Source of the DNA: Micavibrio aeruginosavorus
Lineage (GTDB): Bacteria; Pseudomonadota; Alphaproteobacteria; Micavibrionales; Micavibrionaceae
Direction of reading: 5' to 3'
Length of the DNA: 5,556 nucleotides
NCBI GenBank assembly: GCA_003240795.1
Contig: QFNK01000142.1
Span: 1 to 5,556 of the forward strand
Part shown: positions 1 through 5,556 of the stretch, piece by piece
How positions within the stretch are numbered: the first letter of the stretch is position 1
Layout of the letters: the number at the start of each line of letters is the position of its first letter
Translations under genes and position numbers: made by a program
The notes under the pieces: generated by a model
Seen by the model: the letters and a program-made list of their open reading frames with translations, nothing else
Databases searched by the model: none
Told to the model about the DNA's origin: nothing

Positions 1-808
1 TCTGGAAAACGGGTTGGTGGATGTCCGCGTCATGCAGGCGGAGCGTCGTTTCGCCGTTCGCGGGCGGGACTTCGGCGCGGAAGCGTCTGGGCAGCTCTTT
101 TTTCTGCCATGTGCCGTAATATTTTTCCGCCAGCGGCTTGAATTGCGCGGCCGTAATGTCGCCGCTGATGACAACAACCGCGTTGTTTGGCGCATACCAT
201 GTGTCGTAGAATTTTTTGACGTCCGCCCATTCGTATTTTTCGATTTCCGACATCCAGCCGATGACAGGGACGGCGTAAGGGTGGTTCACGAACAAGACAC
301 TTTGCATATGTTCGCCGAATTTTGCGCGCGGGTCGTTGTCGGTGCGCTGGCGGCGTTCTTCGATGACAACAGCCTTTTCAGACGCGAAATGGGACGGCGG
401 CGGGTTGATGTTGGCCATGCGGTCGGCTTCCATCTCCATTACCTTTTCAAGATTGTCGACGGAGACGGATTCAAAAAACGCCGTGTAATCCTGACCTGTA
501 AAGGCGTTGTCGTTGCCGCCGAGCGTCTTGATGGTTTTGGAATAATCCCCCGGCGCGATTTTTTCGGTACCCTTGAACAAAAGATGTTCAAGATAATGCG
601 CCATGCCCGATACGCCCGGCGCTTCATCCGCGCTTCCGGCCTTGATCCAGATCATATGGGTGATGACGGGTGCGCGGTGGTTCGGGATGACCACGACCTG
701 TAGCCCGTTTTCCAGTTTGAATTCCTCCGCGCCGAATGTCTGGGCGAGGGAGGGCAGGGGAATGACCGCAAGTACGGCCATAACAAGGAATATGCGGATT
801 TTTGTCAT
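1..808 (-). CDS. M16 family zinc metallopeptidase, exported (3' end outside window)
   Basis: The first 269 codons are present and the gene continues past the left edge. Residues 1-22 form a Sec signal peptide: basic MTKIR, a hydrophobic stretch and a likely signal peptidase I site SLA|QT, so the enzyme should act in the periplasm. Residues 31-41 (KLENGLQVVVI) and 51-62 (HMIWIKAGSADE) are the typical M16 N-terminal strands. The inverted zinc motif HxxEH is H71-Y-L-E74-H75, and the third zinc ligand is expected in VVIEERR, probably Glu150, about 75 residues on as in pitrilysin and MPP-beta. The NNAVVVISGDI segment near residue 210 is also typical of the family. The metal motif is intact, so this is the catalytic rather than the non-catalytic subunit type. 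Alphaproteobacteria often carry two such genes in tandem; whether a partner follows cannot be seen. The substrate is unknown. ATG 808 is chosen because it gives the signal peptide; AGGGG lies only one base before it, too close for a normal ribosome binding site. A TTG six codons upstream is a poor alternative. Confidence 0.93.
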   Translation of the reverse strand, partial: MTKIRIFLVMAVLAVIPLPSLAQTFGAEEFKLENGLQVVVIPNHRAPVITHMIWIKAGSADEAPGVSGMAHYLEHLLFKGTEKIAPGDYSKTIKTLGGNDNAFTGQDYTAFFESVSVDNLEKVMEMEADRMANINPPPSHFASEKAVVIEERRQRTDNDPRAKFGEHMQSVLFVNHPYAVPVIGWMSEIEKYEWADVKKFYDTWYAPNNAVVVISGDITAAQFKPLAEKYYGTWQKKELPRRFRAEVPPANGETTLRLHDADIHQPVFQ

Positions 809-815
809 GCCCCTA

Positions 816-844
816 GATATAGACAATAAAAAACACCCCGCCAA
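816..844 (-). promoter_or_regulatory. Possible sigma70-type promoter of the M16 gene, inside the terminator
   Basis: On the minus strand TTGGCG (844-839) and TATATC (821-816) are separated by exactly 17 bases. Each matches the consensus hexamer at four of six positions. Transcription would begin about seven bases further on, at or next to the A of the M16 start codon (808), giving a leaderless or nearly leaderless mRNA. The upstream operon ends in a terminator here, so a separate promoter is expected, but this assignment rests on pattern alone. Confidence 0.35.
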
Positions 845-859
845 GGGCGGGGGGTGTTT
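826..859 (-). terminator. Rho-independent terminator of the ileS-lspA-DUF3035 operon
   Basis: On the minus strand a GC-rich stem pairs 859-846 with 842-831. The arms are AAACACC..CCGCC and GGCGGGGTGTTT, with a two-base bulge at 849-850 and a three-base loop at 843-845. A run of six T (833-828) begins in the base of the stem and continues into ATTG. The hairpin starts 23 bases after the lipoprotein stop codon at 882 and ends just before the M16 start at 808. The T-run orientation shows it acts on minus-strand transcription. Confidence 0.85.
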
Positions 860-881
860 GATGCGATAATGGCGGTGGATA

Positions 882-1424
882 TTAGCGGTCGCCGATTGTC
901 GGTACTTGGCCGGCGGTGATCGGCTTTCCCTGCGCCTTGTTTTGCTTGATTCGTTCGATTTCCTTGACCGGATCGACGGCTTCCTTGGACGGCTCCGCCG
1001 GTGTCATGCCGACCATGCGTTTCAGCTTGTCGATGCCCGGGCGTTCGCCCTCGATAAGTTCGGCTGTCTCCTGATCCACCTTTGCGCGGATTGCAGGGGA
1101 GGCGTTGGCCGCGCCGGAACGCTGCAGGAGGGATGCTTCCCCTTGCGTCATGCTGTTTGCGGTCTGCGGATAAGCCGCGCCTTCGCCGAGGATCGACTGG
1201 CGCGCCATTTGTTCGGTTGTGATTTCCTGCGGCCGCGCGGCACCGGGTTTCGGTGCGGGAAGGCTGTTCAGGTTCGCTGGCATCTCCAGAGGTGCGCGCG
1301 TGACGACCTTGAATTCGTCCGGCGCCTTTTTAGAGAAATCGAATTGCTCGCGCACCTCGCTGCAACCCTGCAGCAGCAATGAGGCGCCTGCCAGAAATGT
1401 GAGAACCAAGACTTTGCGTGTCAT
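882..1424 (-). CDS. DUF3035 / BamF-like outer-membrane lipoprotein
   Basis: This is a 180-residue lipoprotein precursor. Residues 1-20 form a type II signal peptide with lipobox LLQG|C21. Ser22 at position +2 does not retain the protein in the inner membrane by the E. coli Lol rule, so outer-membrane anchoring is likely. The block KKAPDEFKVVTRAPLEMP (32-49), followed by LPAPKPGAARP, is the hallmark of the alphaproteobacterial DUF3035 family. Members have been named BamF, a lipoprotein subunit of the beta-barrel assembly complex described in Caulobacter; the BamF role here is inferred from family membership. The rest is polar, with Ala-, Gln- and Glu-rich stretches and probably extended or helical. 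A longer reading from 1508 exists, but the first 28 residues would overlap lspA and precede the signal peptide. ATG 1424 overlaps the lspA stop (ATGA), implying translational coupling. The mature protein should need Lgt and the LspA encoded just upstream. Confidence 0.9.
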   Translation of the reverse strand: MTRKVLVLTFLAGASLLLQGCSEVREQFDFSKKAPDEFKVVTRAPLEMPANLNSLPAPKPGAARPQEITTEQMARQSILGEGAAYPQTANSMTQGEASLLQRSGAANASPAIRAKVDQETAELIEGERPGIDKLKRMVGMTPAEPSKEAVDPVKEIERIKQNKAQGKPITAGQVPTIGDR

Positions 1425-1987
1425 GCGGCCTGTTCCTTGTTGGTCCGTTTCGGCTCCAAGAATATCCCATCGAGCACCAGCATGGCAATCCCGACCACGA
1501 TGGCGCAATCCGCCACGTTGAACGCAGGATAATGCCAGCCCATAACATGGAAATCGAAGAAGTCGGCAACCGCGCCGAAACGGGCGCGGTCAATGACGTT
1601 GCCGATCGCGCCGCCGATCACCATGGAAAGCGAGACTGCCTGCAGCCAGCCCTGCGCGCGTACCAGCCACACGGAGAAAAGAACCGTGATGGCAAGCGCG
1701 AGGCCGGAGAGAATCCAGATGCCGCTTCCCTGGAACAGCCCAAAGCTGATCCCCTCGTTCCAGACCATGGTCAGGTTGAAGAAGGGGAGAAGCTCCACCG
1801 ATGCAAAGCCAAAGCGCGCTGGCGCGGATGACAGCCAATCGAAGAGGGACATGGCATCCGTACCCGGCATTGCCTTGGGACGAATGATATATTCCAGGAT
1901 CGCCCATTTGCTGATCTGGTCGGCCACAATGATAAAAGCGGCAAGGCTGAAGCCAAGGGTCGCTTTGCAGGAACAGGCTTTGATCAT
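1421..1987 (-). CDS. lspA: Lipoprotein signal peptidase (signal peptidase II)
   Basis: This 188-residue inner-membrane aspartyl peptidase (family A8) cleaves prolipoprotein signal peptides before the lipidated cysteine, after Lgt acts. About four membrane segments are apparent (roughly 10-30, 88-108, 118-134, 157-175). Conserved boxes are visible: DQISK (Asp23, Lys27), VWNEGISFG (Asn77, Gly79), the first catalytic Asp in GNVIDR (Asp133) and the second in FNVAD (Asp160). The protein is longer than E. coli LspA (164 residues), mainly because Asp23 and Asn77 are about 54 residues apart instead of about 31; the extra residues lie around 37-64 after the first membrane helix. The start at 1987 lies one base after the ileS stop and is preceded by AAGG nine bases upstream, within the end of ileS. 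A longer reading from 2035 would overlap ileS and add a basic stretch unlike the family. The 3' end overlaps the lipoprotein gene by four bases. This is the antibiotic globomycin's target family. Confidence 0.97.
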   Translation of the reverse strand: MIKACSCKATLGFSLAAFIIVADQISKWAILEYIIRPKAMPGTDAMSLFDWLSSAPARFGFASVELLPFFNLTMVWNEGISFGLFQGSGIWILSGLALAITVLFSVWLVRAQGWLQAVSLSMVIGGAIGNVIDRARFGAVADFFDFHVMGWHYPAFNVADCAIVVGIAMLVLDGIFLEPKRTNKEQAA

Positions 1988-1988
1988 G

Positions 1989-4895
1989 TTATGCCGCCTT
2001 CTGCTGTTTTTCGTACCAGCGCACGGCCGCCGCATCGCGCAGCGTCAGATCGGGATAGTCTTTGTCCGTGCCGACTTCCGGCAGGACTTTCCAGCTGCGC
2101 GCACATTTGTTGCCTTCGGCTTTTGCAAAGACAACGCCGACACCTTCGACTTTCGCGTCCTTGAACGCGCCGTCCGGTGCTTCGCCGCTGCTTACGCTTG
2201 CCTGCGATGTGATGCAGATTTCCGCCATGTCCAAACCGTTCAGGGCGTTTGCGTATTCGCCGCTCACATAAATATGCGGATGCGCTTCCAGGGAAGAGCC
2301 GATTTCCTTTGCCGCGCGATGCGGTTCGAGGGCGCCGAGGACGACATCGCGAACCTTGAGGATATTTTCCCATTTCGCTTCCAGCGCTTCGTTGCGCCAT
2401 TCGGCGGGCACGGTGGAGTAGGTGCGGAGGTGGATGCTTTCCGCCTCTTCGAACACGCCTTTCGGACGGTAATCCCAGGCTTCTTCCGCCGTGAATGACA
2501 GGAAGGGGGCGAAGCGTGTGACAAGGAAATCATAGAGTTCCGCCATCACCGTGCGGCAGGCGCGGCGTTCGAACGAGTCCGGCGTGTCGCAATACAGCCT
2601 GTCTTTGCGGATGTCGAAATAGAAGGACGACAGGTCCGAGTTGCAGAAATGGTACAGCGTCTGGATGATGTCGTTGTAGCGGTATTCCTCGATATCCTTT
2701 CGGATGGACGCGCTGATGTCCGCCATGCGGGAGAGCATATACTGCTCCAGCTCCGGCATTTTCTGGAAGTCTGCCGCGGGGATTCGTTCGCTTCCCGTGA
2801 ATCCTTCGATCGCGCCGAGCAGGAAGCGCAGCGTGTTGCGGATACGGCGGTAGACGTCGGACGTGTTTTTCAGCATGTCCTTGCCGATGCGCATATCGTC
2901 GGAGAAGTTCGACATGACAGTCCACAGGCGGATGATATCCGCACCGTATTCCTTCATCAGGTCGAGCGGATCGACGACATTGCCCAGAGACTTCGACATT
3001 TTATAGCCTTTGTCATCCAGAACGAAGCCGTGCGTCAGCACGTTCTTGTAAGGCGCATGGCCTTTCGTGCCGCAGGATTCGAGAAGGGAGGAGTGGAACC
3101 AGCCGCGGTGCTGGTCGGAGCCTTCAAGATAAAGGTCGGCCTTGGAAACATTGAGTTCCTCGCGGTCGTCCACGACAAAGACGTGCGTGGAGCCGGATTC
3201 AAACCAGACATCGACGATGTCGAAAATCTGCTCGTAATCCGCAACGCTGTAATTGTCGCCAAGGAAGTGGCGCGGGTTGCGTGACCACCAGGCATCCGAT
3301 CCTTCGGCCTCGAACGTGTCGGTGATGCGTTTCAGGACGGCTTCGTCCTCAAGCGGCTCACCCGTTTTCTTGTTCACGAACAGTGCGATCGGAACGCCCC
3401 ACGAACGCTGGCGCGAGATGCACCAGTCAGGGCGCTGTTCGATCATTGCCGTGATGCGGTTTTCACCGGCGGCGGGAACCCAGCGCGTTTCGCGGATCGC
3501 TTCCAATGCGACTTCGCGCAGGTTGTTGTCGTCGTCCAGCGCAATGAACCATTGCGGCGTGGTACGGAAGATCAGCGGCGCTTTCGATCTCCAGCTGTGC
3601 GGATATTCGTGACGCAGCGATCCTTTGGACAGAAGGTTTCCGGCTTCATCAATTGCTTTCAGGACGGCAAAGTTTCCTTCGCCCGTTTCGCCTTTCTGCG
3701 TCAGGATTTCTAGTCCGGCAAACAGCGGCACATGCTCGCGGTATTTGCCGTCATCCGTAACGTTGTCCGGAATTTCGATTTTCGGGCTGCGCTTGATGTT
3801 GGTCGTCTGTACCAACATAAAGTCGTCCGCGCCGTGGCTAGGCGCGATGTGGACGAAGCCTGTTCCCGCTTCTTCGGTCACGAATTCACCGGCGAGGGAT
3901 GGGACATCGAACTCATATCCCTGACCGCGCAGCGGGTGGGCCGCGATGGTGCCTTCAAGGACGGCGCCCTTGAAGCTTTCACCTTCGCTCCAGCTTTCGA
4001 TCTTCGCCTGCGTTTTTACATCGTCAGCCAGTGATTTCGCGAGGAGGAGCTTGTCGCCCGTTTTCGCTTTTGATCCTTCTGCAACGCTTTCGATTGTGTA
4101 GACGGCATAGTCGATGTTCTTGCCAAATGCGGTCGCGCGGTTGGACGGCAACGTCCATGGCGTCGTTGTCCAGATCACGATGCTCGCGCTTTCGGCGGCG
4201 GCGTGGTTCGTCGAGACGATCGGGAATTTTACCCAGCATGTGATGGATTTGTGTTCCTTGTATTCCACCTCCGCTTCGGCGAGCGCGGTCTGTTCGACAC
4301 AGCTCCACATTACAGGTTTAACACCGCGGTAAAGCGAGCCGTTCAGCAGGAATTTATGGATCTCACCCGCGATACGCGCCTCTGCGTGGTTCGTCATGGT
4401 GAGATAAGGGTTTTTAAAGTCGCCGATAACGCCAAGGCGTTGAAAGTCATTGCTTTGTACATCAACCCATTTTTGTGCAAATTCCCGGCATTCGGCACGG
4501 AATTTGATCGGCTCGACATCATCCTTGTCTTTTCCGGCCTCGCGGTATTTTTCCTCGATCTTCCATTCTATCGGAAGGCCGTGGCAGTCCCATCCCGGTA
4601 CCAAGGGCGCATCATACCCCGCCATCTGCCAAGATTTATTGATTAGGTCTTTTAGGGACTTTGTAAAAGCATGCCCCATGTGAGCGTGTCCGTTTGCATA
4701 CGGAGGGCCCCAGTGCAGGATCCATTTTTTGCGGCCTTTTGATATATCGCGGATCTGTTTGTAAAGATCCATATCCTGCCATCGCTTCACCATGTCCGGC
4801 TCGCGCTTGGGCAATTCGCCGCGCATCGGGAAATCTGTCTTTGGAAGGAAAACGGTATCGCGGTATTTGTCCGCGGAGCTGTTCGTGTCGGCCAT
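1989..4895 (-). CDS. ileS: Isoleucyl-tRNA synthetase (IleRS, class Ia)
   Basis: This is a complete 968-residue cytoplasmic enzyme that attaches isoleucine to tRNA-Ile. The Rossmann catalytic core carries PPYANGH with the HIGH-type signature H72-M-G-H75, and YKMSKSLGN with KMSKS at 632-636. The CP1 editing domain, which hydrolyses mischarged Val-tRNA-Ile, shows WTTTPWTLPSN (242-252) and HGADD with Asp357/Asp358. WCISRQRSWGVP begins at Trp491, and the helical anticodon-binding domain contains DLSSFYFDIRKD from Asp754. All catalytic and editing motifs seem intact. The C-terminal zinc finger is degenerate: Cys931 is kept in KCARSW, but the other expected Cys positions are Ser934, Thr951 and Asp954, and the protein ends soon after. 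ATG 4895 is chosen because AAGGTGAT lies at an ideal distance; a GTG four codons upstream falls inside that ribosome binding site. The gene heads an operon with lspA and the lipoprotein gene and follows an unusual Ile-rich leader. Confidence 0.98.
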   Translation of the reverse strand: MADTNSSADKYRDTVFLPKTDFPMRGELPKREPDMVKRWQDMDLYKQIRDISKGRKKWILHWGPPYANGHAHMGHAFTKSLKDLINKSWQMAGYDAPLVPGWDCHGLPIEWKIEEKYREAGKDKDDVEPIKFRAECREFAQKWVDVQSNDFQRLGVIGDFKNPYLTMTNHAEARIAGEIHKFLLNGSLYRGVKPVMWSCVEQTALAEAEVEYKEHKSITCWVKFPIVSTNHAAAESASIVIWTTTPWTLPSNRATAFGKNIDYAVYTIESVAEGSKAKTGDKLLLAKSLADDVKTQAKIESWSEGESFKGAVLEGTIAAHPLRGQGYEFDVPSLAGEFVTEEAGTGFVHIAPSHGADDFMLVQTTNIKRSPKIEIPDNVTDDGKYREHVPLFAGLEILTQKGETGEGNFAVLKAIDEAGNLLSKGSLRHEYPHSWRSKAPLIFRTTPQWFIALDDDNNLREVALEAIRETRWVPAAGENRITAMIEQRPDWCISRQRSWGVPIALFVNKKTGEPLEDEAVLKRITDTFEAEGSDAWWSRNPRHFLGDNYSVADYEQIFDIVDVWFESGSTHVFVVDDREELNVSKADLYLEGSDQHRGWFHSSLLESCGTKGHAPYKNVLTHGFVLDDKGYKMSKSLGNVVDPLDLMKEYGADIIRLWTVMSNFSDDMRIGKDMLKNTSDVYRRIRNTLRFLLGAIEGFTGSERIPAADFQKMPELEQYMLSRMADISASIRKDIEEYRYNDIIQTLYHFCNSDLSSFYFDIRKDRLYCDTPDSFERRACRTVMAELYDFLVTRFAPFLSFTAEEAWDYRPKGVFEEAESIHLRTYSTVPAEWRNEALEAKWENILKVRDVVLGALEPHRAAKEIGSSLEAHPHIYVSGEYANALNGLDMAEICITSQASVSSGEAPDGAFKDAKVEGVGVVFAKAEGNKCARSWKVLPEVGTDKDYPDLTLRDAAAVRWYEKQQKAA

Positions 4896-4902
4896 GGTTA
4901 AT

Positions 4903-4910
4903 ATCACCTT
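4903..4910 (-). promoter_or_regulatory. Ribosome binding site of ileS
   Basis: AAGGTGAT on the minus strand is a good match to the 16S anti-Shine-Dalgarno sequence and ends seven bases before ATG 4895. It decides the start: the GTG codon at 4907-4905, in frame with ileS, is part of this site and so is unlikely to initiate. Confidence 0.75.
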
Positions 4911-4971
4911 CTATGAGGGGGATACCCTACAAAATTCATGAATGGGAAACAAAGGAAATTGCGCGTGGAAA

Positions 4972-4995
4972 CCCGGTCCTTAAACAAGAACCGGG
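4972..4995 (-). other. Stem-loop in the ileS leader RNA overlapping the leader peptide stop
   Basis: On the minus strand the arm CCCGGTTCTT (4995-4986), loop GTTT (4985-4982) and arm AAGGACCGGG (4981-4972) form a continuous 10-bp stem that includes one G-U pair. In plus-strand RNA the same position would be a C-A mismatch, so the structure is better suited to the ileS transcript. It contains the last four sense codons and the stop of the leader peptide. Only three T follow the stem, so it is not a convincing terminator by itself. A 7-base complementarity, TTGCGCG in leader codons 3-5 (5023-5017) with CGCGCAA (4965-4959), could enclose this hairpin. Confidence 0.6.
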
Positions 4996-5030
4996 ACAAT
5001 AATTCGAATAATCGCGCGCGCAAACGTCAT
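4980..5030 (-). CDS. Putative Ile-rich leader peptide of ileS (16 residues)
   Basis: The small frame ATG 5030 to TAA 4980 encodes MTFARAIIRIIVPVLV. Residues 7, 8, 10 and 11 are Ile, all encoded by ATT, and residues 12, 14, 15 and 16 are Val, Val, Leu and Val. Nothing in the sequence shows that the peptide itself has a function. The codon content and the position 84 bases upstream of ileS, with the stop inside a stable hairpin, resemble leader peptides that sense charged tRNA, such as pheM upstream of E. coli pheST or the ilv leaders. A weak Shine-Dalgarno-like AAAGG lies at 5047-5043, 12 bases before the ATG, which is rather far. No clear alternative antiterminator fold was found by eye. It could be a chance frame in AT-rich spacer DNA, but four Ile in five codons in front of the Ile-tRNA synthetase gene is striking. 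Confidence 0.5.
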   Translation of the reverse strand: MTFARAIIRIIVPVLV

Positions 5031-5070
5031 TCTAGTCAAAAACCTTTAAATACAGCCTGTTGTGAGGCAT

Positions 5071-5076
5071 ATTTTA
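5071..5076 (-). promoter_or_regulatory. Weak candidate -10 element for the ileS operon
   Basis: TAAAAT on the minus strand (5076-5071) matches TATAAT at five of six positions. A transcript starting about seven bases later would include the whole Ile-rich leader and hairpin. The hexamer 17 bases upstream (AAAACA) is a poor -35 match. The region is AT-rich, so such matches are expected by chance; this is only a suggestion. Confidence 0.22.
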
Positions 5077-5132
5077 CGTATTGTTAACGAAAGTGTTTTA
5101 ATAATGGGGCGTATATTTAAAACATAGTCAGT

Positions 5133-5556
5133 ATGGCTGATTTGGGCAATCCTTTATTTAAGAACGCGCCTCATGTGGCGAAAGACTTCAAAAAAGCGAC
5201 GGAGGCAGGGATTGCCCAGCGTCTCGGAACGGTCGCGGCCCATCACGATTATACCGTCATCGCCGATATGGATCACCGCAGCCCTTCCGCTTACTCCATT
5301 ATTTCCAAAGACCAAAGCATGGCAGCCCTGAAAAGTGCCGGTGTTAAACACATTGCCGTCGAAATGCTCAATCCAAGCGATCAGCCTATTTTGGATGCCT
5401 ACGCGAACGGCGAAATTTCCGACCGCGCGATGAAGCATTTCTATCAGGACAGAATGACTTTTAATACTGGGGCCGATTACGGGACAAGTGATAAGCCTGT
5501 AAAGAAATCCTTGGTTGAAATGATCCAGAATGCGAAGCAGAACGGTATTTCCATTC
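5133..5556 (+). CDS. Hypothetical protein with ChaN-like motif pattern (3' end outside window)
   Basis: The frame is open from ATG 5133 to the right edge (141 codons) and begins MADLGNPLFKNAPHVAKDF. I do not recognise a specific gene. The segment VIADMDHRSPSAYSII (42-57), then AALKSAGVKHIAVEML (64-79) and QPILDAYANGEIS (84-96), follows the order seen in ChaN/haem-binding-uptake and related TIKI/EreA-fold proteins. In those, an acidic-x-H motif is followed by a strand ending in Glu-Met and then a Q-x-x-LD-x-y-x-x-G-x-(I/L)-S helix. The resemblance is by eye and remote. There is no signal peptide or lipobox, unlike classical ChaN lipoproteins, so a cytoplasmic or otherwise exported protein is implied. 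An in-frame TAA at 5118 rules out an earlier ATG; no clear Shine-Dalgarno precedes the start (AACATAGTCAGT). The opposite-strand frame at 5154-5438 has no recognisable features and is treated as a shadow. Confidence 0.6.
   Translation, partial: MADLGNPLFKNAPHVAKDFKKATEAGIAQRLGTVAAHHDYTVIADMDHRSPSAYSIISKDQSMAALKSAGVKHIAVEMLNPSDQPILDAYANGEISDRAMKHFYQDRMTFNTGADYGTSDKPVKKSLVEMIQNAKQNGISI

Larger units (their letters stand above)
4896..5132. other. Divergent intergenic region between ileS and the plus-strand gene
   Basis: This 237-bp AT-rich spacer must hold the promoters of both divergent units. Nearest ileS it contains the ileS ribosome binding site, a perfect 10-base palindrome ATTCATGAAT (4934-4943), the leader hairpin and the Ile-rich leader frame. 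The part nearest the plus-strand gene (5040-5132) is AT-rich. It has a -10-like TATATT at 5112-5117 for rightward transcription but no good -35 partner. No tRNA or known riboswitch is recognisable, and no T-box-like conserved sequence was seen. Confidence 0.7.

Noticed and set aside
72..75. Possible mupirocin-hyperresistant type of IleRS (residues 72-75 of the ileS product)
   Set aside because: The signature is the ordinary H-x-G-H (HMGH), not the altered motif associated with hyper-resistance. The numbers given are residue positions, not bases.
14..703. Long plus-strand open frame of 229 codons
   Set aside because: It is antisense to the M16 peptidase gene, whose signal peptide and HxxEH motif are unmistakable. 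It lacks any recognisable domain.
1593..2498. Plus-strand open frame of 301 codons
   Set aside because: It spans the ileS-lspA junction on the opposite strand and has no motif or ribosome binding site; it is a by-product of GC-rich codon use in the real genes.
4904..4939. Second short minus-strand frame MNFVGYPPHRR whose TGA overlaps the ileS ribosome binding site
   Set aside because: It has no ribosome binding site, no amino-acid bias linked to ileS, and frames of 11 codons are common by chance. It is noted because its stop lies so close to the ileS start.
4896..5076. T-box riboswitch upstream of ileS
   Set aside because: T-boxes often control ileS in Gram-positive bacteria, but the conserved T-box core sequence and a specifier-loop stem are not visible, and the lineage does not fit.
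5085..5102. CtrA-type site TTAA...TTAA in the divergent spacer
   Set aside because: The two TTAA half-sites at 5085-5088 and 5099-5102 are separated by ten bases instead of seven.

Overview
The window looks like a chromosomal housekeeping segment from an alphaproteobacterium. The evidence is the gene order ileS, lspA, DUF3035 (BamF-like) lipoprotein, M16 metallopeptidase, together with the near-restriction of DUF3035/BamF lipoproteins to Alphaproteobacteria. The genes are moderately GC-rich and the spacer between 4896 and 5132 is clearly AT-richer. A relative of the Rhodospirillales or Micavibrio type would fit, but that is only an impression from the proteins. No mobile element, tRNA, rRNA or CRISPR array is visible.

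Layout, right to left on the minus strand. A 237-bp spacer (4896-5132) separates ileS from a divergent plus-strand gene. ileS (4895-1989) is followed after one base by lspA (1987-1421). lspA overlaps the start of a DUF3035/BamF-like lipoprotein gene (1424-882) by four bases (ATGA). A strong hairpin plus T-tract (826-859) closes this three-gene operon. Just beyond it a signal-peptide-bearing M16 zinc peptidase gene starts at 808 and runs off the left edge. On the plus strand a gene with a ChaN-like motif pattern starts at 5133 and runs off the right edge.

The operon joins protein synthesis and envelope biogenesis. IleRS charges tRNA-Ile, LspA is the lipoprotein signal peptidase, and the next gene encodes a lipoprotein that LspA should process, probably a subunit of the outer-membrane beta-barrel assembly machinery. 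The M16 peptidase is predicted to be exported to the same compartment.

The most interesting signal is in the ileS leader. On the ileS strand, 5030-4980 encodes a 16-residue peptide, MTFARAIIRIIVPVLV, with four Ile codons within five, followed by Val and Leu codons. Its last codons and stop lie inside a 10-bp hairpin (4995-4972). This has the form of an amino-acid-sensing leader, as known for E. coli pheST (pheM) and the ilv operons. It would be a candidate regulator of ileS, although the mechanism and direction are unresolved. A second oddity is that IleRS has lost three of the four cysteines of the usual C-terminal zinc site. A third is that the M16 gene has a promoter-like pair embedded in the operon terminator and may be transcribed without a leader.
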